Assembly: GCA_041752395.1 (NCBI GenBank)
Contig: JBGSWN010000121.1
Span: 1 to 64,000 of the forward strand
Direction of reading: 5' to 3'
Length of the DNA: 64,000 nucleotides
Source: UBA6168 sp041752395
GTDB lineage: Bacteria > Bacteroidota > Bacteroidia > Chitinophagales > Saprospiraceae
Shown: positions 33,040 through 43,217 of the stretch, piece after piece
Layout: every line of letters starts with the position of its first letter
Position numbering within the stretch: the stretch's first letter is position 1
Program-made: the position numbers and the translations under genes
The notes under the pieces: model-generated
The model's database searches: none
Told to the model about the DNA's origin: nothing
The model's input: the letters and a program-made list of their open reading frames with translations, nothing else

Positions 33040-33498
33040 TTAGCCAATTTCGATAACCCGTGCAGGTTGTGGCTTGGCTTCTGGCTTTTTCTCCAAGGTC
33101 ACGTGCAGCACACCGTTCTCGTAGCTTGCCTTGATATTGGTCGTGTCCACGGTCTCAGGGAGGTGGAAGCTGCGGCTGAATTCGAAGAAGCTGAACTCCT
33201 TGCGGGTGTATTTCTCGACGTTGTCTTCAGCCTTGGTCTCCGCTTTTTTGGCGGAGATGGTCAATTGGTCCTTGTCCACCTTCACTTCGAAATCTTCCTT
33301 GGCGAGGCCAGGGGCAGCCACTTCCAAGCGGTAGCCGTTGGGTGACTCGACAACGTTGACGGCTGGGCTTTTTTGCACAGCGCCATTGCGGAAGGAAACC
33401 GGGAAATCGTGGTTGAAGAATTCGTTGAACATGCTCTCAAAACCTGGAGCGATGGCAGCTTTCCTGCCGTTGGTTGGAACAAAACTGATAAGGTTCAT
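33040..33498 (-). CDS. Hsp20/alpha-crystallin small heat-shock protein
   Basis: A 152-residue holdase chaperone. The alpha-crystallin domain spans about residues 45-140 (PAVNVVESPNGYRLEVAAPG, KEDFEVKVDKDQLTISAKK, FSRSFHLPETVDTTNIKASY, ENGVLHVTLEKK). The C-terminal tail ends ARVIEIG, with an I-x-I-type motif that binds the groove of a neighbouring subunit. It would hold unfolding proteins during heat stress. No CIRCE-like or other heat-shock operator was recognised upstream. Confidence 0.95.
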   Translation of the reverse strand: MNLISFVPTNGRKAAIAPGFESMFNEFFNHDFPVSFRNGAVQKSPAVNVVESPNGYRLEVAAPGLAKEDFEVKVDKDQLTISAKKAETKAEDNVEKYTRKEFSFFEFSRSFHLPETVDTTNIKASYENGVLHVTLEKKPEAKPQPARVIEIG

Positions 33499-33705
33499 AA
33501 TCGTGGAATTTTAGTTTTTAAAAAATTTTGTCTTGGGGTTTTGAGAAAATGAAGGGAGGTTTTCAAATCCTCAAAATCCGTTGACAATTCCACGCTGGTC
33601 AAACTGTATTCCAGTTGGTTTTTCACGCCAAAACTGGCGCAAAATAATAAAAAATACCTGCCATATTGACAAAGTAATCAAATTTTATCTGCCTTTTTGT
33701 CAAAA

Positions 33706-34761
33706 TTAATTCGTTTTTATCTTATCAACAGCGTAAACATCCTTATCAATACCAAAATAGTATCGGTCACTGAAATACACTACTCCATAAAAAAGCGAAG
33801 TGTTGAGCTTGGCGCTGGAAGGATATGAAATAGGTTTTGCCTGCTTAAAATCCTTGGGCATCACGCTGAAATATTTGCCAGTTACTTCTTGCGTAAAAAT
33901 AGTCGTGTCGGCTACGGCGACATGCCGAAGGTCGGAAGCGAGGTTCACCCGCTCCCAAGTCAGGCCGTTGTCAATGCTTTTGTCAAGGTCATACGGGACT
34001 GTGCCAGTCATGTAGAGGTCGCCGAGCCAGGTGAAACAGTCTTCTTTCCATTGGGCAAACTTTTTGGTGGCCACCCCGGCAGGCGTGATGCGCCAAGCGC
34101 CTTGTTGCGAAGCGACGTAAAAATTGCCGCCTTGGAAAGTAATACTTTTGATGACCCCGTCCACGTTGGCATCGAGGTCGGTGAGGTCAATGCGCTTGAC
34201 CATTTTCACCGAAACAAAAGCGTTGTGCTGCACATTCTGCTGGATGTCGAAAAGGTAGAGGCTATAGTAGCGGGCTGGCAGCACCCGTGCGGCCATGAGG
34301 AATAGTGTGCCGTCGGCACTGAAGGCGCCAATGCTGCTGGCGAGGCGTTCGATGTCGAGGGAATTGCCGGGTGGAGTGGGCAGGGTATCGGTCAGCACTT
34401 TGAAGATTTCGGCGCCAGAACGGGCAAGGTTGAATTCGACCACTTGCCTATTCTGCGTATTGGTCGTCAATCGGACAAAAGTATTATCGCTCGCAGTGGG
34501 GAGGTTGCTGGAGAGGGGTAGCTCCCTTTTTTCGATGATTTCAAGGTTGTCATCGAGGCGGGCGAAGGTGTTTTCGGTAAAGACGTAAAGCTCGAAAGGT
34601 GTCGCATGCAAAGCTTGAATATACGCATTCGACTTGTAATCAACGAGTTCCCAAGCGGCATCGGCACTGGAAGTGTCGTCGTCAACGATGAGCGGGCGTT
34701 GGCAGGAATGAAAAAAAAGAGCAACCGCTAGAAGCGTCGCTAGGCCAAATTTTGAGTTCAT
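33706..34761 (-). CDS. Putative lipoprotein, beta-propeller-like
   Basis: A 351-residue protein with lipoprotein signal (LLAVALFFHSC; Cys near residue 20). The body is a series of short repeated strands such as AFSADGTLFLMAAR, SITFQGGNFYVASQQGAWRITP, DCFTWLGDLYMTGT and DKSIDNGLTWERVN. The latter resembles an Asp-box (S-x-D-x-G-x-T-W), so a sialidase- or BNR-like propeller is likely. No catalytic motif was recognised. A TATCTTTG -7-like box lies on the minus strand at 34820-34813. Confidence 0.8.
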   Translation of the reverse strand: MNSKFGLATLLAVALFFHSCQRPLIVDDDTSSADAAWELVDYKSNAYIQALHATPFELYVFTENTFARLDDNLEIIEKRELPLSSNLPTASDNTFVRLTTNTQNRQVVEFNLARSGAEIFKVLTDTLPTPPGNSLDIERLASSIGAFSADGTLFLMAARVLPARYYSLYLFDIQQNVQHNAFVSVKMVKRIDLTDLDANVDGVIKSITFQGGNFYVASQQGAWRITPAGVATKKFAQWKEDCFTWLGDLYMTGTVPYDLDKSIDNGLTWERVNLASDLRHVAVADTTIFTQEVTGKYFSVMPKDFKQAKPISYPSSAKLNTSLFYGVVYFSDRYYFGIDKDVYAVDKIKTN

Positions 34762-35302
34762 GGCGTTTGTTTTTGTTTATATGTGGAAATTCAACAACCA
34801 GGGGAGGGATGGCAAAGATAGTGTTTAACAGAAAAAAATGGACATTTGCAGCAACCTTTTTTGGCTACGAAAACACCTCATTAGGCGGCTTTAGGGAAGA
34901 TGCTGGAAAGTCAACTGTTACTTTTACAGGAAAAAGCGTTCAAAGCCTTTGATTACCAGAAAACTTGCACGGTTTTAGCTATTAAAAAGTTCTTCCATGA
35001 ACACATCCGGCTGACGAGCTAATCCAATACCGTGCATTCACATAAGCTACTGAATCCTAGAATAAGTTGATATTTTTGCGAAATTATCGTTCAAGTATCC
35101 TGTTCTCAGCTCTCAAACTTGGCACTTGTGCAGTGTTCAAGTGAAAAGGTGCCAAAACTGCTCCGTCAATTGCCCGTCAAAAAAACAATCTCAAATTTAG
35201 CGACAAACCATTGGTTATCAATTGATTGGATTTTTCAGATTGATTCCTGAATGGCTATTTTCAATAATTACATCACTCAATTAATTAATTCAAATTCACA
35301 CC
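34762..35302. other. Long divergent intergenic region
   Basis: A 541-bp A/T-rich gap between the lipoprotein (leftward) and the PKD protease (rightward). It contains the leftward -7 box TATCTTTG (34820-34813), a rightward -7-like TATTTTTG at 35071-35078, and a nested inverted repeat TTGGCAC...GTGCCAA at 35119-35155 with an inner CACTTG/CAAGTG. No coding signal. Confidence 0.45.
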
Positions 35303-38300
35303 ATGATTCGGTTTCTTACATCACTAATAGTGCTGCTTTCTGTTACGGCTGTTTTTGCGCAAAAGCCAGTGTTCCAAGGGGTTCCAATTCAAAATGAGAC
35401 GCTGACTGAAGTCTCCGAACAGCTTTACCATTGGGAAATTTTTCAAATCAACGCCCAGGAATTGAGCCAATTCACCTCGAAAGCTGGCGACGAGTCTTCC
35501 TTTCGCCTTGCACTCGGCACCCACGACTGGGACATTGTGCTACAAAAGCGGGACTTGCGAAGCGCCAAATACATCAGCAGTGTTTTGACGGACGAAGGCG
35601 TGAAATCAACCCCTGCCAATGACGGCCTAATGACCTACCGGGGCCAGCTGCCCGGCCAGCAGGGTTGGTCGGTCGCACTTACCCTGGGTTCGGAGTTCAT
35701 TTATGGCTATCTCGAAGAAGGTGGTGAAACCTATTATATCGAGCCACTTTCCTATTTTATACCTGGCAGCCCAAGTGACCAGTTCGTTGTTTACCCAAAT
35801 TCTGCGGTAAAACCAGACAACAGCGAGCATAAATGCGGTGCTTTGGAAATGAAGGACAAAATGGAAGAGCTCCACCCGGAAGAGCTGATGAAAGAGCACG
35901 GAGAAAACGCTGAAAAAATGATGGCTTGCGTGGAAATAGAGCTTGCCATTGCATCCGACCTTTCCATGTTCAATTTTCATGGTTCAGCGCCTGGGGTTAA
36001 TGCCTTCACACTGGGTGTTATGAATGGTGTGCAAACCAACTACGACAACGAGTTCAATGACGAACTTCATTTTGAAATCGTGGAGCAGTTCGTGGTAGCC
36101 CCACCAGCCACTGACCCGTGGACAAACTCCACGAATGCCGTGACTTTGCTCAACAGCTTTACTTCATGGGGCCCAAGCGGCTTTTCCGCCACCCACGATT
36201 TAGGACAACTTTGGACCAAGCGCAACTTGGATGGAGGAACAGTGGGCATCGCCTGGGTCAGCGCAGTCTGTACCAATAGTCGCTACCATGTTGTTTCGGA
36301 GTTTACAACATCACAATGCGCACTTAGGGTGATGACGGCCCATGAAATAGGTCACAATTTCAGTGCGCAGCATGATGCCCCAAATTCCGGTTTCATCATG
36401 GCGCCCTCTGTTAATTGTACCAATAATTGGTCTACTGCATCTCAGAATTCTATCAACGGCTACTACCCGACCCGTGGATGTTTGGGCACTTGCTCCAGTT
36501 CGCAGCCCCCTATCGCTAATTTCTCTGCAACTCCTACAATTGGGTGCAACCCGTTGACAGTAGCGTTTACAGACCTCTCCACCAATGCTCCTTTTATTTG
36601 GAGCTGGTCATTCCCAGGTGGATCACCTAGTACCTCCAGCCAACAGAACCCAGTTGTTGTTTATGCCACCCCCGGCACGTATAATGTCACGTTGGTTGCC
36701 ACCAATGCTGCAGGAACAAATAGTGTTACTAAAACAGGGTTTATCACCGTGCTTGCAACTCCGGTTGCAAATTTTACTTGGACACAGGTAGGGCTTACCC
36801 TGATATTCACCAACACCTCTACTAACGGCACCAGTTACTCTTGGAATTTTGGCGATGGTGGCACCAGCACGCAAACGAATCCAACCCACACCTATTCAGT
36901 GGATGGTTTTTACGATGTAACCTTGAATGTTACCAATGCTTGTGGCACAGTATCTACTTTGACTACGATCCCAGTTTTCGTAGTGCCAACTGCAAATTTC
37001 ATAGGCATCCCGACCTCAGGTTGCGCTCCCTTGAGCGTGAGCTTTGTAGATCAAAGCTCATCCAACTCCCAGACTTGGTCTTGGAATTTCCCCGGTGGAA
37101 ACCCTAGCACTTCCTCGCTTCAGTTCCCATCGGTTTCCTACAACACACCCGGCTCTTACACAGTCGCCTTGACAGTGACCAACCCAGCGGGTGGAGACAA
37201 TGAGACCAAAACGAACTATATCGTGGTAGGCAGCACGCCAACCGTTGATTTTACGTCAGTCGTGAACGGGAATACGGCCAACTTCACTAGCAACGTTACC
37301 AATCCGGCTGGAAGCGGCACTATTAGTTACAGCTGGGATTTTGGCGACGGCAATACCAGTACACTAGCCAACCCAAGCCATACTTATTCAGCAGGTGGCT
37401 CTTATAGTGTGAAACTAACCGTCACTAATACTTGCGGCAACGCTTTCAAAGTACATCCAGTAACCATCCTAGTGCCACCGGTAGCTGGGTTCACCGCCAC
37501 CAATACTTCTGGCTGCTCTCCACTTACTGTCAACTTTACGAGCACATCAACGGGAGCTAACAGCTACGCTTGGACATTCCCCGGCGGAACACCAAGTTCT
37601 TCCACTGCGCAAAACCCAACGGTTGTTTACACGACTGCTGGCATTTATGACGTAACGCTTGTCGTAACCAATCCAGCAGGTTCGAATACGCTGACGCAGC
37701 CAGGCTACGTCACCGTCAACACCACCCCGGTAGCTGGCTACACCAGCAGTGTGAGCGGCACAACGGCCACATTTACAAACACCAGCACCAACGCCACAAG
37801 CTATTCTTGGGCCTTTGGAGATGGCGGCACTAGCACCAGCGCCAACCCAACGCACACCTACGCTACGGATGGCACGTACACCGTGGTTTTGAGTGCAACA
37901 AACGCTTGCGGCACGGTGACTTCTTCGCAAACAGTTGTTATCCAAACACCGCCCACGGCAGGTTTTACCGCCAATAACACGAACGGTTGTGCGCCGTTCA
38001 CGGTACAGTTCACTAGCCAGTCTTCTGCCAATGCCACCACTTTTGCATGGCAGTTTCCGGGTGGCTCACCGAGCACATCCACGGCACAAAACCCTAGCGT
38101 GACCTACTCGGCAGTAGGCACTTACACCGTTACACTGACGGTATCCAATACGGCGGGAAGCAACACCGCCACGCAAACCAACTATATCACCGTCAACACC
38201 ACACCAGTAGCTGGCTACATCAGCAGCATAAGTGGCACTACGGTAACGTTTACCAATACCAGCACCAACGCCACCAGCTATGCTTGGGCATTTGGCGATG

Positions 38301-41092
38301 GCGGAACCAGTACCAACGCCAACCCGACGCATACCTACACCACGGACGGCGTTTACACGGTAATTTTGAGTGCAACAAATGCTTGTGGCACAGTTACTTC
38401 TTCGCAAACCGTGACCATTGTGACACCGCCGACGGCAGGTTTTTCGGCAAACAACACATCCGGTTGTGCGCCGTTGGCTGTGCAGTTTACCAATGCATCA
38501 TCGGCTAACGCAACAACTTGGGCATGGACCTTCCCCGGTGGCTCTCCAGCGACTTCCACCGCACAAAACCCAAGTGTCAATTACGCTGCGCCGGGCACCT
38601 ACAATGTTACGCTGATCGCGTCCAACAGTGCAGGCAGCGACACTACTACATTTACCAATTACATCAATGCACAGGGCCCTCCAACAACCGGCTTCACGGT
38701 TGCGACCAATGTGTTTGTTGCCAATTTCACCAATACAACCGTGAACGGGACCAGCTACAGCTGGGCATTCGGTGATGGTGGTACGAGCACCAGTGCCAAC
38801 CCATCGCACACTTACGCAGGCGATGGTACTTATACCGTGGTTTTGACAGCGACTAGCCCTTGCGGTACCAGCACAGCTACGCAGACAGTGGTCATCAGTT
38901 CGGTGCCGGTGGCTGGATTCTCGGCACCGCAAACCAGTGGTTGTGCTCCGTTCACCGTTCAGTTCCAAGACCAATCATCTTCCAACACGACAAGCTGGGC
39001 TTGGTCGTTCCCAGGTGGTTCGCCTGCTAGCTCCACTGCGCAAAACCCAAGTGTAACCTACTCAGCGGTAGGTAGTTACAACGTGACTTTGACGGTGAGC
39101 AATTCGTTGGGCATGAACACGAGTACGCAGTCGGGTTTCATTACCGTGCAAGCCGCACCTACTGCTGGGTTTACCAGTGCTACGACTGGCCTAACGGGTA
39201 ATTTCACCAACAGCAGCTCCGGCGCCACTAGCTATTCTTGGAATTTTGGCGACAGCCAAACCAGCACACAGGCCAACCCGTCGCACACCTACGCCGTGGA
39301 TGGCACCTACACAGTCGTTTTGACCGCCACAAATGCCTGTGGCTCCGTGACTTCTACGAACACGGTGGCTGTTTACACCCAACCAACGGCTGCATTCAAT
39401 GCCAACACAACCAGCGGTTGCGCTCCATTGACGGTGCAGTTTAGCAACCAGTCTTCTGCCAATGCCGAGACCTTCGCTTGGAGTTTCCCCGGCGGCACGC
39501 CATCGTCCGCTACGGCTGAAAACCCAACCGTAGTTTACAACATGGCTGGCACTTACACCGTGACCCTGACAGTGAGCAACCCTGCTGGCCAGAATACTGC
39601 TACCCAGATGAGCTATATTGTTGTAAACGGCGCTCCTACAGCCGGATTTACCAGCACCACTGCCGGAACCACTGTTGCGTTTACCAATACTTCGACCAAT
39701 GCCACTAGCTACAGCTGGGACTTTGGCGACAATAGCTCCAGCACAGTTGCAAGTCCATCGCATACTTATACCACGGACGGGGTTTACGTTGTGACACTGA
39801 TGGCCACCAACGCTTGTGGCACTACCACCATCAACGGCCAGTTCAGCATCGTGACGCCACCTGCGGCTAGTTTCTCTGCTGCGCAAACAAGTGGCTGTGC
39901 CCCGCTGGAAGTCAGCTTCAACAACGAATCTTCCGCCAATGCTACCAACTTCGCCTGGTCGTTCCCCGGCGGCACACCAGGTACTTCCACACAGGAGAAC
40001 CCTGTCGTTACCTACAACACCGCTGGTACCTACAACGTGACACTTTTGGTGACCAATGCTGCTGGCAACGACACCTATATCCAGACCAGCTATGTGACGG
40101 TTTCGACCATACCTACTGCTGGTTTTACTTCTGTTGTGAACGGTGCGGATGTTTCATTTACCAGCACCGCCGTCAACGCCACCAGTTACCTTTGGCAGTT
40201 TGGTGATGGTGAACAAAGCACAGCGGCAAATCCAAGTCATACCTACGCCAATGACGATGTTTACACCGTGACGCTTACTGCCAAGAATGACTGCGGCGAT
40301 GCTGTTGTGACCCAAATCGTCGTCATTGCAACCGCTGCGCCACAGGCATTTTTCACTGCTGAACCAACCACGGGCTGCGCTCCGCTGACGGTGACGTTCA
40401 GCAACGAATCGTCTGCCAACGCTACTAGTTTTGCTTGGTCTTTCGCTGGTGGTACGCCAGCCACTTCCATGGAGAAGAACCCAACGGTGACTTACAACAC
40501 AGCAGGCACTTTCGATGTGTCGCTCACGGCTACCAACTCACTGGGTTCTGACACTTATTCGCAAAGCAGTTTTGTGGTGATAAATGCCGCTCCAGCGCCT
40601 AACTTCACAAAAACGGCCAACTTCAATGTGGTGTCGTTCACGAACACCAGCACCAACGCTACGAGCTATGTGTGGAATTTTGGGGATGGAACAGCTACCA
40701 GCACGGAGGCCAACCCAACGCATACTTATGCTACTGGCGGCCAATACCAAGTGACGTTGACCGCCACCAACGCTTGCGGCTCACAGATGGTCACCATTGA
40801 AGTTACGGTGCAGGCCAACGGCACGGAGGACATCCCCGGCATCAGCCGTTTCGAGGTGTTCCCGAACCCGAACAGCGGTCGTTTCACACTGTTGATGGAG
40901 GGCGCTCCGCAAACAGCCCTCGAAATCAGCTTCACGAACGTGCTCGGCCAGCGATTGCTTTCCGAGAAAGTGGACTTCCGTTCCGGTCGCCTCAGCAAGG
41001 ACTTTTCCTTCAGCCAATTGGCGGCTGGGGTTTACATCCTTCAGGTGAAATCGGGCGAGAAAGCCATGTTCAAGAAACTGGTGGTTGAATAA
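35303..41092 (+). CDS. Giant secreted metalloprotease with 18 PKD domains and T9SS sorting domain
   Basis: A 1929-residue exported protein. The signal peptide is MIRFLTSLIVLLSVTAVFAQ. A propeptide-like region (about 20-200) precedes a reprolysin-type zinc metalloprotease with AHEIGHNFSAQHD at about 346-358 and a Met-turn FIMAPS. From about residue 403 to 1838 there are nine consecutive pairs of PKD domains. Type A carries SGCAPLTVQF and FPGG, type B carries SYSWNFGDGGTST and TNACGT. Each type has one conserved Cys, so A-B disulfides are possible. The last 85 residues are a type A sorting domain (FEVFPNPNSGRFTLLMEG, GVYILQVKSGEKAMFKKLVV). It is expected on the cell surface or in the medium. 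Confidence 0.93.
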   Translation: MIRFLTSLIVLLSVTAVFAQKPVFQGVPIQNETLTEVSEQLYHWEIFQINAQELSQFTSKAGDESSFRLALGTHDWDIVLQKRDLRSAKYISSVLTDEGVKSTPANDGLMTYRGQLPGQQGWSVALTLGSEFIYGYLEEGGETYYIEPLSYFIPGSPSDQFVVYPNSAVKPDNSEHKCGALEMKDKMEELHPEELMKEHGENAEKMMACVEIELAIASDLSMFNFHGSAPGVNAFTLGVMNGVQTNYDNEFNDELHFEIVEQFVVAPPATDPWTNSTNAVTLLNSFTSWGPSGFSATHDLGQLWTKRNLDGGTVGIAWVSAVCTNSRYHVVSEFTTSQCALRVMTAHEIGHNFSAQHDAPNSGFIMAPSVNCTNNWSTASQNSINGYYPTRGCLGTCSSSQPPIANFSATPTIGCNPLTVAFTDLSTNAPFIWSWSFPGGSPSTSSQQNPVVVYATPGTYNVTLVATNAAGTNSVTKTGFITVLATPVANFTWTQVGLTLIFTNTSTNGTSYSWNFGDGGTSTQTNPTHTYSVDGFYDVTLNVTNACGTVSTLTTIPVFVVPTANFIGIPTSGCAPLSVSFVDQSSSNSQTWSWNFPGGNPSTSSLQFPSVSYNTPGSYTVALTVTNPAGGDNETKTNYIVVGSTPTVDFTSVVNGNTANFTSNVTNPAGSGTISYSWDFGDGNTSTLANPSHTYSAGGSYSVKLTVTNTCGNAFKVHPVTILVPPVAGFTATNTSGCSPLTVNFTSTSTGANSYAWTFPGGTPSSSTAQNPTVVYTTAGIYDVTLVVTNPAGSNTLTQPGYVTVNTTPVAGYTSSVSGTTATFTNTSTNATSYSWAFGDGGTSTSANPTHTYATDGTYTVVLSATNACGTVTSSQTVVIQTPPTAGFTANNTNGCAPFTVQFTSQSSANATTFAWQFPGGSPSTSTAQNPSVTYSAVGTYTVTLTVSNTAGSNTATQTNYITVNTTPVAGYISSISGTTVTFTNTSTNATSYAWAFGDGGTSTNANPTHTYTTDGVYTVILSATNACGTVTSSQTVTIVTPPTAGFSANNTSGCAPLAVQFTNASSANATTWAWTFPGGSPATSTAQNPSVNYAAPGTYNVTLIASNSAGSDTTTFTNYINAQGPPTTGFTVATNVFVANFTNTTVNGTSYSWAFGDGGTSTSANPSHTYAGDGTYTVVLTATSPCGTSTATQTVVISSVPVAGFSAPQTSGCAPFTVQFQDQSSSNTTSWAWSFPGGSPASSTAQNPSVTYSAVGSYNVTLTVSNSLGMNTSTQSGFITVQAAPTAGFTSATTGLTGNFTNSSSGATSYSWNFGDSQTSTQANPSHTYAVDGTYTVVLTATNACGSVTSTNTVAVYTQPTAAFNANTTSGCAPLTVQFSNQSSANAETFAWSFPGGTPSSATAENPTVVYNMAGTYTVTLTVSNPAGQNTATQMSYIVVNGAPTAGFTSTTAGTTVAFTNTSTNATSYSWDFGDNSSSTVASPSHTYTTDGVYVVTLMATNACGTTTINGQFSIVTPPAASFSAAQTSGCAPLEVSFNNESSANATNFAWSFPGGTPGTSTQENPVVTYNTAGTYNVTLLVTNAAGNDTYIQTSYVTVSTIPTAGFTSVVNGADVSFTSTAVNATSYLWQFGDGEQSTAANPSHTYANDDVYTVTLTAKNDCGDAVVTQIVVIATAAPQAFFTAEPTTGCAPLTVTFSNESSANATSFAWSFAGGTPATSMEKNPTVTYNTAGTFDVSLTATNSLGSDTYSQSSFVVINAAPAPNFTKTANFNVVSFTNTSTNATSYVWNFGDGTATSTEANPTHTYATGGQYQVTLTATNACGSQMVTIEVTVQANGTEDIPGISRFEVFPNPNSGRFTLLMEGAPQTALEISFTNVLGQRLLSEKVDFRSGRLSKDFSFSQLAAGVYILQVKSGEKAMFKKLVVE

Positions 41093-41116
41093 TTTTTGCT
41101 TTTGAAGAAATACAGG

Positions 41117-41143
41117 GGGGTTCCGCCGTCGGGCGGGAACCCC
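41117..41143 (+). terminator. Terminator of PKD protease gene
   Basis: Arms GGGGTTCC-GCC and GGC-g-GGAACCCC with a short loop, 25 nt past the stop, followed by a T-rich tract. Confidence 0.85.
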
Positions 41144-41196
41144 TTTCTTTTTGGGGCAAATGGACGGAAATGCTACTTTTACGCCAACAATTTTTT

Positions 41197-41646
41197 ATGA
41201 AAATGAAATACCTGCCCATATTTTTTCTGGTTGCAATTTTTGCTTGCAAAAACAGCGCAGACAAGCCAGTCAACGCTGAAAATACTGCCACCGAATCCCC
41301 GGAATTGCCATCGGGCTTCGCCGATTTTTACCAAAAATTCCACAACGACAGCCTGTACCAAGTGGAGCATATCGTGTGGCCATTGGAGGGGCTGCCCAAC
41401 AATGCTGACAGCGCCACCGTCGCCGCCAAAACCTTTCACTGGACGCCCGAGGAATGGAAAATGCAGCACCAATTCGACTTTCAGGTGAGCGAATACAAAC
41501 GGGAGATTGTGCCCTTGACGGAAACCATCGTTATGGAACGCATTCTGCACCAGTCCGGCCAGTTCGGCATGATTCGGCGCTTCGCTATTGTGGGCGGTGA
41601 GTGGCACCTGATTTATTATGCGGGGGTGAATCGGCTGATGCAGTGA
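41197..41646 (+). CDS. Lipoprotein, DUF4348-like
   Basis: A 149-residue protein. Start MKMKYLPIFFLVAIFAC gives a lipoprotein signal (Cys in IFAC). The mature part has FADFYQKFHNDSLYQVEHIVWPL near residue 40 and GQFGMIRRFAIVGGEWHLIYYAGVN at the end (two halves of one domain). It looks like the Bacteroidota lipoprotein family DUF4348, whose function is unknown. The frame upstream to 41170 lacks a signal. Confidence 0.75.
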   Translation: MKMKYLPIFFLVAIFACKNSADKPVNAENTATESPELPSGFADFYQKFHNDSLYQVEHIVWPLEGLPNNADSATVAAKTFHWTPEEWKMQHQFDFQVSEYKREIVPLTETIVMERILHQSGQFGMIRRFAIVGGEWHLIYYAGVNRLMQ

Positions 41647-41725
41647 AGTTTTGCATTGAAGCTGTTTTTTGATGTATTATTAACGATATAAGATTTATGA
41701 TTTGCATGAGCCTTATATTTATTCA

Positions 41726-42553
41726 ATGATAAAAATGCTTTCTAGGTTTTTTTATATCCCTTTTGTGCTTGGAGTCGCTGCGTTCCTCATCATTGGCTTT
41801 GCTATCAGCAGCAGCTATTTTATTTATATCGTGCCATTCGTGGTGGGTATAGCGGTGGTTTATATCCTCAGCCCACAAATAGACTGGTGGTGGTACCAGC
41901 GTCATCCACCGGAATTGCCCGCTCGTGTCCGGCACCTCATCAATACCCAATCGCTTTTTTACCAAAACCTATCTGCCGCTGATAAGACCCGCTTCCGCAA
42001 TCGCATGGCAATGTACATGGAGGCCAATGAGTTCATGGGTCAGGGCATGGAGGTGGTTCCACCAGATATTCGGGGCGTGGTAGCTGCTTCCGTCATCCAA
42101 ATCACTTTTGGTTATGACGATTACCTGCTGAATAAGTTCGAGCATATCATCATATACCCACACCGTTTTCCTTCTCCACAGCATCCATCCGCCCTGCATG
42201 CCTCGGAGCATTTCGAGGAGGACGGTGTCATTATTTTTTCTGCGGAGCAATTGATGCCGGGGTTCATGCAACCACATCGGTTTTTAAATATTGGCCTGTA
42301 TGAGTACCTGCGGGTATTCCGTAATTGCCATCCAGAAATCGTTTTCCCACATATCGGCGAGGAGCATTGGCCTGCATTGGAGGAAATAAGTGGCTTTCCG
42401 AAGGATAAAACCATCCAATATATTGGCTTGGCAGAAATAGACATAGTGGCGCTGGCGGTGGTTTATTTTTTTGATTTTGGGGAGAAGTTTAAGCGGGTGT
42501 TGGCTGAGGAGCATAGGGTAGTAGCTGTTGCGCTTAGGGCTGCTAGTACGTAA
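41726..42553 (+). CDS. MtfA-like (M90 peptidase family) membrane protein lacking the zinc motif
   Basis: A 275-residue protein. Two membrane helices lie at about residues 8-50 (FFYIPFVLGVAAFLIIGFAI; IVPFVVGIAVVYIL). The rest follows the plan of MtfA zinc-dependent peptidases: LINTQSLFYQNLSAADKTRFRNR, ASVIQITFGYDDYLL, HIIIYPHRF, GVIIFSAEQL. Where family members have HExxH after this strand, the sequence is NIGLYEYLRVF, so both zinc His residues are replaced (Tyr and Arg). It therefore looks like a pseudoenzyme. The start at 41726 (ATG) is preferred over a TTG at 41702. Confidence 0.7.
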   Translation: MIKMLSRFFYIPFVLGVAAFLIIGFAISSSYFIYIVPFVVGIAVVYILSPQIDWWWYQRHPPELPARVRHLINTQSLFYQNLSAADKTRFRNRMAMYMEANEFMGQGMEVVPPDIRGVVAASVIQITFGYDDYLLNKFEHIIIYPHRFPSPQHPSALHASEHFEEDGVIIFSAEQLMPGFMQPHRFLNIGLYEYLRVFRNCHPEIVFPHIGEEHWPALEEISGFPKDKTIQYIGLAEIDIVALAVVYFFDFGEKFKRVLAEEHRVVAVALRAAST

Positions 42554-42652
42554 TTGAAAATAGCATATTTGTCATTTTGTTGAACATCAGCAACTACTAC
42601 TTTTGGGTATCAATTGTCAATACGATTTCCTACAATAAGCTTTCTAAGGAAA

Positions 42653-43195
42653 TCAAAAGAGCACAAATACCTCTTGATTTAATTTCTCTAGGCTCTTTTT
42701 TGTTTTTTTTGGCGTCATATATTGAGTATGTGTCCCATTTTTATAAATCAATATTTTCCAAGTATTGCCGTTAAAAAGGTTTTTAATTTTCAGCATTTCA
42801 GCCTTAGTTGAAAACCTGTTGTTATAAACTTCCTTGTTCTTTTCTGAAAACAAATATGCCATGTTCGATAAGACAACAATGTTGGAGCCATCTATGATTT
42901 TAAGGCTATCAGCATTTCTAAAAATTTCTTTGCTCATAAAAGTTGCGTTGACAGTAGCTGAATCCTTGATTTCATTTTTGTATCGAAAAGTGAAATCCAA
43001 TTTCAATTTTTCATCCATATCATTGGTAAACACAAGGGGTTTAATGAAATATTGAGTTCCCTCATCGCCCACAAAAAAAGACTCGTACAATCTTTTGCCA
43101 GATTTAGCCCCTCCGGGCCTCACATTCATGCATGATGATAGAAGGGCGAAAATTAAAAATGAAAAACATATTGTCCGCAAGGTTTTATTAATCAT
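42653..43195 (-). CDS. Putative lipoprotein, function unknown
   Basis: A 180-residue protein starting MINKTLRTICFSFLIFALLSSC; the Cys in LSSC is the likely lipid site. The body has FVGDEGTQYFIKPLVFTNDMD and DSLKIIDGSNIVVLSNMAYLFS and ends in a basic segment. No family recognised. The longer frame to 43354 would overlap the upstream gene. A/T-rich base use is higher than in neighbouring genes, as for the next two lipoproteins. Confidence 0.75.
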   Translation of the reverse strand: MINKTLRTICFSFLIFALLSSCMNVRPGGAKSGKRLYESFFVGDEGTQYFIKPLVFTNDMDEKLKLDFTFRYKNEIKDSATVNATFMSKEIFRNADSLKIIDGSNIVVLSNMAYLFSEKNKEVYNNRFSTKAEMLKIKNLFNGNTWKILIYKNGTHTQYMTPKKTKKSLEKLNQEVFVLF

Positions 43196-43217
43196 ATTTT
43201 GCAAGAATCTTTCTCTT

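Noticed and set aside
36500..40800. Long block of similar DNA repeats, considered as CRISPR or non-coding satellite
   Set aside because: The repeats are in frame, about 230-240 bp apart and encode PKD domains; spacers and direct repeats of CRISPR size are absent.
42577..42774. 65-codon plus-strand frame
   Set aside because: Overlaps the 3' end of the opposite lipoprotein gene and has no supporting features.
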